This document shows, one piece after another, positions 51,797-59,419 of a stretch of 64,000 bases of DNA (the first letter of the stretch is position 1; every line of letters begins with the position of its first letter). The stretch spans positions 744,001 through 808,000 of the forward strand of contig CAWCYZ010000004.1 in the NCBI GenBank assembly GCA_963799925.1, given 5' to 3'. Made by a program: the position numbers and the translations under genes. The notes under the pieces are model-generated. The model had not been told where the DNA came from. It worked only from the letters and a program-made list of their open reading frames with translations, and ran no database searches. Source of the DNA: DATBQN01 sp963799925. Lineage in GTDB: Bacteria > Acidobacteriota > Thermoanaerobaculia > Multivoradales > UBA5704.

Positions 51797-54162
51797 TCAC
51801 TGGACGGTGAAGCAGATGTCGGTGGTGCGGAAGGAGTTGCCGGCGCTGTCCCAGCCCTTGCCGACGATGCAGTGCGCGCCCGAGGACATGGCGATCGACT
51901 GGTCGAGGCTGCTCGTCGAGGTCTGGGTCTTGAGGACGTTGTCGAGGTAGATCTGGGTCGAGGTGACGGGGTGGTCGGAGCACGAGGTCGAGACCACGTG
52001 CACCGGCGAGGCGACCGTCGAGCCGGCGGCCGGCGTCGTCACCAGGTTCGAGCGGATGACGGTGACGCTGACCGCCGTCGGGTTGTTGGTGCCGTCGGCG
52101 TACCAGGCCTTGACGGTGATCGTGTGGGCGCCGCAGCCGGCGTTGACGTAGGTGTCGAGCGAGTCGACGTTGTAGGTGGTGTTGACCAGGGTGCTGTCGA
52201 GGTAGATCTGCATCGAGGTCGCGGCGGCCGCCGTGTTCTCGCTGGCGACGACGTGGACCTCGGAGGTGATCGAGGCGCCGGCGGCCGGCTGCGAGATGGT
52301 CACCGGCGCCGTGCTCGCCACCGTCACGTTGACGGTCGAGAGCTGGTTGGTGCCGTCGGCGTACCAGGCCTTGACGGCGATCTGGCGGGCGCCCGGCGCC
52401 GCGGCGACGGTGGTGTCGATCGAGGTGACGTTCGCCTGGTCGTAGACGAGGCTGCCGTCGAGGTAGATCTGCATGTCGGTCGCCGTCCCCGAGGTCTCGT
52501 GAGCGACCACGTGGATGGGCGAGGATACGGTCGAGCCGTCCGCCGGCGTCGTGATGTCGACGCCGCGCGGCGGCGGGCCGCTCACCGTGACGTCGACCGC
52601 CGAGAGCAGGTCGGAGCCGTCGGCGTACCAGGCCTTGACGGTGACGTGGTGCGCGCCCGAGCCGGCGGCGACGGTGGTGTCGATCGAGGTGACGCTCGGC
52701 TGGTCGTAGACGAGGGTGCCGTCGAGATAGATCTGCATGTCGGTCGCGGTGCCCGAGGTCTCGTTCGCCACCACGTGGATGGGCGCCGAGACGGTGGCGC
52801 CGTTGGCCGGCGTCGTGATGTGGACGCCGCGGGGGGCGGCCCGCCGCTCGTCGCCACGGCGTTCGACATGCGGTTGGTGATCGACGGCTTGCCGACCGCC
52901 TGGACGTAGAGCGTCGTGTCGCCGCCGAGCCCGAGGGTCGTGATGTCGACCGAGTGCGCGCCGCCGGCGGTCACCTCCTGGCGCAGCGTCAGGCTCTGGC
53001 CGTCGGGCGAGCTCCAGATCCGGTAACGGTCGAGCGTCGACTCCTGGCCGCTCCCCGAGAGGGTCCAGGAGAGCGTATTGCCGGCGAGCGAGGCGGCGAT
53101 GCCGAGGCAGTTGTCGACGCCGCTCTCGATCTCGGTCCCCTCGTCGTAGTCGTTCCAGGTGACGAGCTGGAGGCTGTCGAGCTGGCTCGACGAGCTGTAG
53201 TGGGCGTTGACCGTGGCGATCGACTGCAGCCAGGTCTGGCCGCACGCCTGGTCCATGTAGCGGAAGGGGTTGGGAGCCCAGGTGGCGTCATGGTCGTCGA
53301 AGCCCTTGAAGCCGGCGCCGAAGGGGAGCTCGCTCGCGTGGCTCCGGGCGTTGCCGTAGAAGTTGTTCAGGTAGCCGACGAAGTCGGGCTGCGTCCAGGA
53401 GGCGGTCTTCTGCGCCGGCTTGACCCAGGCGAAGGCGCCGTCGGCCTGGGTGCGGGTGAAGTTGTCCTCGAAGACGAAGAGCGGGTTGCCGCTGACGCCG
53501 GCGCGCACCGCGTTCCAGTCGATCGCGACGTCGGCGTCGATGAAGAAGACGACCACCGGCCGCCCGTTGCGGCGCATGTAGGAGGCGGAGGGGTAGTAGT
53601 GGGCCGCCACGTAGTTGAGATCGTCGATCGTGCACTGGGTGTTGCTGTGGCCGGTGTGCGTCACGCAGTTGGAGACCGCGCCCTTGTCCTCCATGATGGC
53701 GAACTCGAAGAGCGGGCTCCGCGACTGCGCCTCCGCCATCACCTTCATGGTGGCGGCGTCCTCGCTCGTGGCGTAGGGGCCGTACCAGTCGATGATCGTC
53801 CCCTGCATGCCGCGCGAGACCATGTCGTCGACCTGCTTCTTGACCTCGGCGGCGTCGTTCGAGTTGTAGCCGGTCAGGACGTGGCCGTTGCAGCGCGGCG
53901 GGTTGCCGCCGTCGCTGGTGGTGCAGAACCAGGGGAGGAGATGGGCGTAGATCTTGGTCGTGGCTCCGGGGTAGAGCAGGGAATGCGTGTCGATTTTGCT
54001 CACGTTCCCCGCCACCACGTTGCCGTTGTCGTGGGTGGGGAAGGTGCCGACGGCGGTGTTGTCGCCGGTCTCGGCGGCGAGCGTGCTCGTCGTCTGGGCC
54101 GAGAGGCCGGCGGCGAGCAGGAGCGGTGGGAAGAGCAGGCACAAGACTAGCCTGTGGGTCAT
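51797..54162 (-). CDS. Secreted GH71/GH99-like protein with four Ig-like repeats (one frameshift)
   Basis: About 788 aa. ATG 54162 has a strong AAGGAGG; signal peptide LCLLFPPLLLAAGLSA. Residues about 30-350 form a GH71/99-like barrel: KIYAHLLPWF, GTIIDWYGPYA, RPVVVFFIDADVAIDW, and the late VTWNDYDEGTEIE carrying acidic residues that could be catalytic. An Ig/fibronectin-like unit follows, then four repeats with ITTPANGATVSAPIHVVA, DMQIYLDGTLVYDQ and VTVKAWYADGSD. The frame breaks at about 52831, where a C run (minus strand) is one base short; restoring it joins SGGPPP to RGVHITTP. Polysaccharide binding and hydrolysis outside the cell is inferred. Confidence 0.8.
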
Positions 54163-54185
54163 CGGGGACCTCCTTCGAAGGTGGG

Positions 54186-54210
54186 GGTGGAGCGGGGGAT
54201 TCGAACCCGG
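54186..54210 (-). other. tRNA 3'-end-like fragment
   Basis: On the minus strand this reads as a T-arm with GGTTCGAATCC followed by an acceptor-like CCCCGCTCCACC. No matching 5' half, anticodon arm or D arm is found in the 90 nt beside it. It may be a degraded tRNA or the remnant of an integration site. An unrelated 7-bp inverted repeat TAAATCT/AGATTTA lies nearby at 54266-54285. Confidence 0.35.
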
Positions 54211-54323
54211 CGCTGCGCGGCTGATTCGCTGCCGCCCGCCGGTGAGGCGAGCGGCCACTGGGGCTTAAATCTAAAGCAAGATTTATTCCAAAGTTTCTAT
54301 GAGCTTCCGCGCTGGGGGGTAGT

Positions 54324-54420
54324 TAGGTCCGTTGGGTCCGCTGCGGGCGACCGCCCTCGGGACCACCCTCCCGAACCCCCTTCCAGCCGGCCGTCCTCGG
54401 GACCCAACGGACCCAGTACC
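54324..54420 (-). repeat. dispersed inverted-repeat element, copy B
   Basis: The reverse-oriented partner of 346-442. The terminal arms 54324-54339 and 54400-54415 pair at 15 of 16 positions. Compared with copy A, two arm base pairs have changed on both sides (A-T to C-G and T-A to G-C), while the 60-bp core (54340-54399) differs at one base. On its own strand it begins about 24 nt after the DNA ligase stop, mirroring copy A after metF. Confidence 0.85.
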
Positions 54421-54443
54421 CGCTGGGGGGCCCGCCGAGCGCT

Positions 54444-55985
54444 TCAGGCGCCGGTGTGGCCGGCGGCGAAGAGGGCGCGGACGGTGTCGATCGTGTCGGC
54501 CTCGGCGGCGGTCTTGTCCTCGCGGTAGCCCTTGACGCGGGCGAAGCGCAGCGCCATGCCGGCGGGGTAGTGCGGGCTCTCCTGGACGTCGCTGAAGGCG
54601 ATCTCGACCACCACCTCCGGGCGCAGGTGCACGGTCCAGCCGTCGGTCGAGACGGCCAGCGCGCGGAAGCGCTCGGTCTGCCAGCGCAGGCGCTCGTCGG
54701 TCAATCCCTTGAAGGTCTTGCCGAGCATGACGAAGCCGCCGCTCGCGGGGTCGCGGGCGCCGAGGTGGAGGTTCGACAGCCAGCCCTGGCGCCGGCCGCT
54801 GCCCCATTCCGCGGCGAGGACGACCAGGTCGAGGGTGTGGGCGGGCTTGATCTTCAGCCATGAGGCGCCGCGCCGCCCCGCCTCGTAAGGGGCGCCGGTC
54901 GCCTTGGCCATGATCCCCTCGTGGCCGCGGGCGAGCGCCGCGGCGAAGAAGGCGTCCGCCTCCTCCGGGTCGGCGGTGACCCGCCGCGGTACGGTCAATC
55001 CCGGCGCCGCCTGCGCCAGCGCCGCGAAGCGCTCGCCGGCGGGGCGGTCGAGGAGGTCGTCGCCGTCCCGGTGCAGGAGGTCGAAGAGGAAGGGCGTCAG
55101 GGGGAGCTCGCCGGAGAGGCGCGCCACGTCGAGCTTGCGGCCGAAGCGGCGCATGGTGACCTGGAACGGGTGGGGGGCGCCGTCGGCGCGGAGCGCGATC
55201 ACCTCGCCGTCGAGGACGAGGCTCCGGGCGGGGAGCGCCGCGACCGCCGCGACGAGCTCGGGCACCGCGGCGGTGACCTCGTTGCCGCGCCGCGAGAAGA
55301 CCCGCACCTCGGCGTCCGCCTTGTGGATCTGCACCCGCGCGCCGTCCAGCTTGAGCTCGAAGGCGGCCTCGCCCAGCCGCTCGAGCGCCTCGGCGGGGTC
55401 GCCCGCCGGCTGGGCCAGCATCGGCTGCAGGGGGCGGAAGAGCTGCAGCCGGAAGCGGGCGAGGCCCGGCCGCCCTTCGGTCAGGACCGCCTGGGCCACC
55501 GCCGGCAGGTCGCCGGCGAGCATCAGGGCGCGCCGCAGCTCGGCGGCGGGGACCGCCGCGGCGGCGGCGAGCGCCTCGGCCATCAGGCCGGCGAGCGCCC
55601 CCTGCCGCAGCTCGCCGAAGACGAGGCGGACGAGGAAGTCCTGCTCGCCGGCGGTGGCGCGGGCGAGGAGGGCGGCGAGGAGGCGCACCCGCTCGGCGGT
55701 CGAGCCGGCGCCGCTCGCCGCGGCGATCCGCGCGAAGACGGCGTCGACCTCGGCGAGATCGAGCGCCGGCTCGGCGGCCGGCGCCGCCCGGCGCGCCGCG
55801 GCGATCGCCGCCGGGCCGAGGCCGATCCGCCCCTGGCGGAGCTGCCCCGAGAGGTACGACACGGCGACGTCGATCTCCGCCGGCGGCAGGCGCCGCAGGA
55901 GGTCGGCCAGGGCGGCGATCTTCTCGCCGCGGGCGCGGGTCTCGGCGACGCGGCGCGAGGTGGTGACGAGGTCCGAGAGTCGCAT
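54444..55985 (-). CDS. ATP-dependent DNA ligase
   Basis: 513 aa, of the archaeal/eukaryal Lig1-like form found in some bacteria. An N-terminal helical DNA-binding domain (about 1-180) precedes the nucleotidyltransferase core: catalytic Lys212 in ELKLDGARVQIHK, then motif III RSLVLDGEVIAL, motif IV HEGIMAK and motif V SWLKIKP. The OB-fold domain follows (LSNLHLGARDP, VMLGKTFKGLTDERL, VEIAFSDVQESP). It seals nicks using ATP and probably serves repair alongside the usual NAD ligase, which is not in the window. Divergent from a membrane-protein gene. Confidence 0.93.
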   Translation of the reverse strand: MRLSDLVTTSRRVAETRARGEKIAALADLLRRLPPAEIDVAVSYLSGQLRQGRIGLGPAAIAAARRAAPAAEPALDLAEVDAVFARIAAASGAGSTAERVRLLAALLARATAGEQDFLVRLVFGELRQGALAGLMAEALAAAAAVPAAELRRALMLAGDLPAVAQAVLTEGRPGLARFRLQLFRPLQPMLAQPAGDPAEALERLGEAAFELKLDGARVQIHKADAEVRVFSRRGNEVTAAVPELVAAVAALPARSLVLDGEVIALRADGAPHPFQVTMRRFGRKLDVARLSGELPLTPFLFDLLHRDGDDLLDRPAGERFAALAQAAPGLTVPRRVTADPEEADAFFAAALARGHEGIMAKATGAPYEAGRRGASWLKIKPAHTLDLVVLAAEWGSGRRQGWLSNLHLGARDPASGGFVMLGKTFKGLTDERLRWQTERFRALAVSTDGWTVHLRPEVVVEIAFSDVQESPHYPAGMALRFARVKGYREDKTAAEADTIDTVRALFAAGHTGA

Positions 55986-56077
55986 GGCTGGAGCCGGCGG
56001 CTGGGCCGCCGCGGCCGATCGTAGCCGAATCGGCCGGGCGCGCGGATTGCTAGTAGAGTGATCCAGAAGAGCGAGCC

Positions 56078-56671
56078 ATGCACGCCTACTCCGTCCTGAC
56101 CGATCCGAGCGCCCGGCCCGTCGCCCTCATTCTGGGCGCGGTGCTGCTGCTCGCCGGCCGCAAGCTCTTCTGGCTGCTCGTCGGCGTCGTCGGCTTCCTC
56201 GCCGCCTACTCGCTGTCGTTCCAGTACTTCCACCTCCGGCCGGCGGGGGCGCAGCTCGCGCTGGCGGTGGTGGTGGGCCTCCTCGGCGTGCTGCTCGCCA
56301 TCTTCCTGCAGCGGCTGGCGATCGCCGTCGCCGGGTTCCTCCTCGGCGCCTATCTCGCGGCGGAGCTGCTCGGGGTGGCGCTGGCGCCGTCGGCCGGCCG
56401 GGCGCTCGCGGCGATCGGCCACCTGTCGCCCGGACAGGAGCTCGTCGTCTTCGTCGTCGGCCTGCTCGCCGCCCTCCTCGCGGTGCGGCTCTTCGACGTC
56501 GCCCTGATCGTCCTCTCGGCCTTGGCCGGCGCCGGCCTGGTGAGCAACGCGCTCCTCGCCGGCGGCTCGCTGCGGCTGGTCCTCCTCGTGGTGCTGGCGG
56601 CGATCGGCATCGCCGTCCAGGCCGGCTGGTCGCGGCGGACGCGGCTGCCGGCGAGAGCCGCGCGGCCCTGA
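56078..56671 (+). CDS. Integral membrane protein, DUF4203/TMEM198-like
   Basis: 197 aa with about seven hydrophobic helices and short loops. Alternating small-residue helices (VALILGAVLLLAGRKLFWLLVGVVGFLAA read in pieces, VVVGLLGVLLAIFL, LLGAYLAAELLG, VVGLLAALLAVRLFDVALIVLSALAG) resemble the DUF4203 seven-helix family. No catalytic residue or transport motif is visible. Start ATG 56078 with a weak GAGCGAG. The NTF2-like gene follows after 41 nt on the same strand. Function unknown. Confidence 0.6.
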   Translation: MHAYSVLTDPSARPVALILGAVLLLAGRKLFWLLVGVVGFLAAYSLSFQYFHLRPAGAQLALAVVVGLLGVLLAIFLQRLAIAVAGFLLGAYLAAELLGVALAPSAGRALAAIGHLSPGQELVVFVVGLLAALLAVRLFDVALIVLSALAGAGLVSNALLAGGSLRLVLLVVLAAIGIAVQAGWSRRTRLPARAARP

Positions 56672-56712
56672 GACGCCGCCATCTGCGCGGCAGATTTGGA
56701 AAGGGATTCCCT

Positions 56713-57636
56713 TTGAACCAGCGCGAACGAAACAAGCTCGACAAGGCAGTGGCCCTCTGGGCGGCGCTCGGCGCCCTGATCGTCGGGGCGGCGACGGCGG
56801 CGGGGAGCGGCGCCCAGGAGGCGCTCGCCGCCGCCGAGCGCGCCTTCGCGCGGACGGCGGCGGAGCAGGGGGTGAAGCCGGCCTTCCTCGCCTATCTGGG
56901 CGACGACGCCGTCCTCTTCCGCCCCGGCGCGGTGCCGGGCCGGAAGTGGATGCAGGATCACCCGGAGCCCGCCATCCGCCTCGACTGGAGCCCGAGCTTC
57001 GTCCAGGTGGCGCAGGCGGGCGACCTCGGCTACACGACCGGCCCCTATGAGCTGCGGAGCACCGACCCCAAGGACGCCGACGTCGGCTACGGCCGCTTCG
57101 TGACCGTCTGGCGGCGGCAGCCCGGCGGCGCATGGCGGGTCGCCCTGGACGCCGGCGTGCCGACGCCGCCGCCGCCGCCCGCCGCGGCGGCGCTCGAGTA
57201 CGGCCGCCCGCTGGCCGCGGTGTCCCCACCCGCCGCCGTGGGGCCCGCCGCCGAGCGGGAAACGCTCCTCGCCGCCGACCGCGTGCTCGCCGCCGCCGTG
57301 GCGGCGGAGGGCGCGCCGGCCGCCTACGCCGCGCACCTCGGCGAGGGCGCCCGGCTGCTCCGCGCCGGCGCGCCCCCGGCGGTCGGCGCCGCGGCGATCC
57401 GCGCCGCGCTCGCCGCCGCGGCGCTCAAGCTCGCCTGGCGGCCGGCCGACGGCGCGGTGTCGCGCTCGGGCGACCTCGGCTACACCTACGGCACCGCCAG
57501 CTTCTCGCGCGAGGCCGGCGGCCCCACCCGCGACGCCGTCTACCTCCGCCTCTGGGAGCGCGCCCCGGGCGGCGACTGGAAGCTGGTGCTCGACCTCCTC
57601 GACCCGCTGCCGCCGCCGGCGCCGGCGACCGGCTAG
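56713..57636 (+). CDS. Secreted protein with two SnoaL/DUF4440-like (NTF2-fold) domains
   Basis: 307 aa; the frame opens at TTG 56713. A signal-like segment (ALWAALGALIVGAATAAGSGA) is followed by two related halves. The first (about 35-150) has AERAFARTAAEQGVKPAFLAYLGDDAVLFRPG, SGDLGYTTGPY-like and VTVWRRQPGGAWRVALD. The second (about 180-300) repeats ADRVLAAAVAAEGAPAAYAAHLGEGARLLR, SRSGDLGYTYGTA and RLWERAPGGDWKLVLD. This is the NTF2-fold pattern of DUF4440. Ligand unknown; probably periplasmic. Confidence 0.75.
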   Translation: MNQRERNKLDKAVALWAALGALIVGAATAAGSGAQEALAAAERAFARTAAEQGVKPAFLAYLGDDAVLFRPGAVPGRKWMQDHPEPAIRLDWSPSFVQVAQAGDLGYTTGPYELRSTDPKDADVGYGRFVTVWRRQPGGAWRVALDAGVPTPPPPPAAAALEYGRPLAAVSPPAAVGPAAERETLLAADRVLAAAVAAEGAPAAYAAHLGEGARLLRAGAPPAVGAAAIRAALAAAALKLAWRPADGAVSRSGDLGYTYGTASFSREAGGPTRDAVYLRLWERAPGGDWKLVLDLLDPLPPPAPATG

Positions 57637-57664
57637 GGTGACCGGCTCGACGCGGGGGATCGCG

Positions 57665-59242
57665 TCAGCGCTTCTTCTTGCGCTTCGCCTGCAGGCTCTT
57701 GAGCGCCTCGATCGGGCGGCGGTCGGGGGCCATCATCTTGATGGCTCGCTGGAGGTTGGCCTCGGCCGGGTCGAGGTCGCCCAGCTCGCCCTGGATCTCG
57801 CCCAGGTAGAGGAGCGCCAGGCCGCAGCGCGGGTCGATGCGCAGCGCCTCCTCGAGCTCGGCGACCGCCTTGCGGCTGCCGTTCTGCTGGAAGCGGCAGC
57901 GGGCGAGCTCGGCGCGGTAGAGGCCGTTCTGGGGGTCGCAGTCGGAGGCGAACTCGAAGAGCTGGATCGCCTCGCGTAGCCTGCCCGCCTCGAGCGCCGC
58001 CCGGCCCTTGCGGTACTGCGCCTCGGGGTCCAGGAGGTCGGTCTTGATGGCGATCGATCCGGCCGGCCGGCGCGAGCGCTCCTCGCGCAGAGTCCGGCGG
58101 CGGAAGAGGAGGGTCTCGCGCTGCTCCCGGTCGGCGAGCTGGCCGTAGCTCCGGGCGCCGGCGAGGAACAGCTCGCGCGCCTTCTCGGCATGGGGCGCCA
58201 GCTCCGCGGCGGCGAAGCGCTCCGCGGCGTAGCGCGCCGCGAAGCCTAGGAAGCGGCGGTCGATCTCGGGCGCCGCCGCCTCTTCCGGCACGCCCAGCAG
58301 GTCGAAGGCGTCCTGGCGGCGGTGCGCCAGGTAGGCCTGCATCAGCTCGTTGTGAATGGCGTCGACCTCCGCCGTCGAGAGAACGCTGACGGGATCGGCG
58401 CCGGCGCTCGGGCCGGCCGCGGCGCTCGGGTCGGCCGCGGCGCTCGGGCCGGCCGCGGCGAGCGGCGAGGCGGGCGGCGGCGCGGGGGCGCTCCGCGGCA
58501 GCTGGTCGGCGGGCACCATGACGCCGATCACCCCCAGCGCATAGACGAGCCGGGTCATGTCGTCGAAGGCGAGGCCGGTCGCCGCCGCCAGCTCGTCCAT
58601 GCGCGCCCCGCGGCGGAGCGCCTCGATCAGCCGCTCCTGGCCGGGCGTCAGGCGGATGTCGGCGAGCGGCAGAGGGGGCGCGGGGTGGAGCGCGAGCGGC
58701 CGGCCGACCAGCGGCCCCACCGCCGCGTTGACCTCCTCCTGGGGGGCGAAGCGGGTGATGCCGGTGACCACGAGCTGCGGCACGCGGATCTTCAATGCCG
58801 ACTCCGGCTGCAGGTCGTCGGCGGCGAGGCGAAAGGCGCCCTCGCGCCAGGTGAAGAGGTCGAGCAGCTTCTTCGCCAGGTTCTGCTGCAGCACCTTGAA
58901 GAGGTCGACCGGCGTCAGCAGGCCGCGCTCGACCAGCACCTCGCCCATCGGCACGCCGCGCGCGGCGGCGGCGCCGAGGCAGGCGTGGCACTCCTCGTCG
59001 CCGAGCCGCCCGGCGGCGACCAGGAAGCCGCCCAGGGTGTCCTGGACGAGGTTCGAGCGGCAGTCGACGGGGACGCCGCCCTCGAGGACGATCTTCTTGA
59101 CCAGCGGATGCCTGGCGACCTCGAGCACCAGGGTGCGCCCGTGCACGGCGAGCGCCTGGAGGAGCACGCCGAAGGGGGTCTCGCGCAGGTTTCCTTCGCG
59201 CCGGAGCGACAGCTCCAGCAGCTCGTCACGGCTGGGGATCAA
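57665..59242 (-). CDS. DUF4388 / TPR protein
   Basis: 525 aa from TTG 59242, preferred because AGGAGAG lies just upstream and the promoter -10 (59284-59289) is too close to the alternative ATG at 59281. The N-terminal DUF4388 domain has RETPFGVLLQALAVHGRTLVLEV in pieces and LLTPVDLFKVLQQNLAKKLLDLF. A Ser/Ala/Gly/Pro linker of short repeats (AAAGPSAAADPS) follows. Then come a J-domain-like helical segment (RRQDAFDLLGVPEEAAAPEIDRRF) and C-terminal TPRs (AQYRKGRAALEAGRLREAI, AVAELEEALRIDPRCG, LDPAEANLQRAI). It ends with basic KRKKKR. DUF4388 proteins are linked to signalling and gliding control in delta-proteobacteria; the role here is unknown. Confidence 0.78.
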   Translation of the reverse strand: MIPSRDELLELSLRREGNLRETPFGVLLQALAVHGRTLVLEVARHPLVKKIVLEGGVPVDCRSNLVQDTLGGFLVAAGRLGDEECHACLGAAAARGVPMGEVLVERGLLTPVDLFKVLQQNLAKKLLDLFTWREGAFRLAADDLQPESALKIRVPQLVVTGITRFAPQEEVNAAVGPLVGRPLALHPAPPLPLADIRLTPGQERLIEALRRGARMDELAAATGLAFDDMTRLVYALGVIGVMVPADQLPRSAPAPPPASPLAAAGPSAAADPSAAAGPSAGADPVSVLSTAEVDAIHNELMQAYLAHRRQDAFDLLGVPEEAAAPEIDRRFLGFAARYAAERFAAAELAPHAEKARELFLAGARSYGQLADREQRETLLFRRRTLREERSRRPAGSIAIKTDLLDPEAQYRKGRAALEAGRLREAIQLFEFASDCDPQNGLYRAELARCRFQQNGSRKAVAELEEALRIDPRCGLALLYLGEIQGELGDLDPAEANLQRAIKMMAPDRRPIEALKSLQAKRKKKR

Positions 59243-59283
59243 GCTCTCTCCTCGGTTGCCGCGGGCCGCAAGGGTGTCCATCT

Positions 59284-59289
59284 AGTATA
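59284..59289 (-). promoter_or_regulatory. -10 box for the DUF4388 gene
   Basis: TATACT on the minus strand, only 2 nt before an in-frame ATG (59281). With normal spacing transcription would start inside or after that ATG, which supports the TTG at 59242 as the true start. No good -35 was found. Confidence 0.45.
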
Positions 59290-59336
59290 GCCGTGCCCGG
59301 CGGGGAGGAGGGCGCCGGCGCCGGCGGTCCGCCGCC

Positions 59337-59372
59337 AAAAGAAACTGCCCGCCGCGCGGGCGCGACGGGCAG
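59337..59372 (-). terminator. intrinsic terminator after the first CRTAC1 gene
   Basis: On the minus strand CTGCCCG and CGGGCAG (59345-59372) close a GC-rich hairpin with an inner CGCG pairing, followed by TTTCTTTT. It lies about 50 bp beyond the stop at 59420 and shields the DUF4388 promoter from read-through. Confidence 0.85.
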
Positions 59373-59419
59373 CGGAGGGAGCCGCCCCGGTGCGGGGCGG
59401 CTCGAGGGTTGCGCGGAGG

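Noticed and set aside
59279..59281. ATG at 59281 as start of the DUF4388 protein
   Set aside because: It lies 2 nt after the -10 box and has no ribosome site; TTG 59242 with AGGAG is better, though the ATG cannot be excluded.
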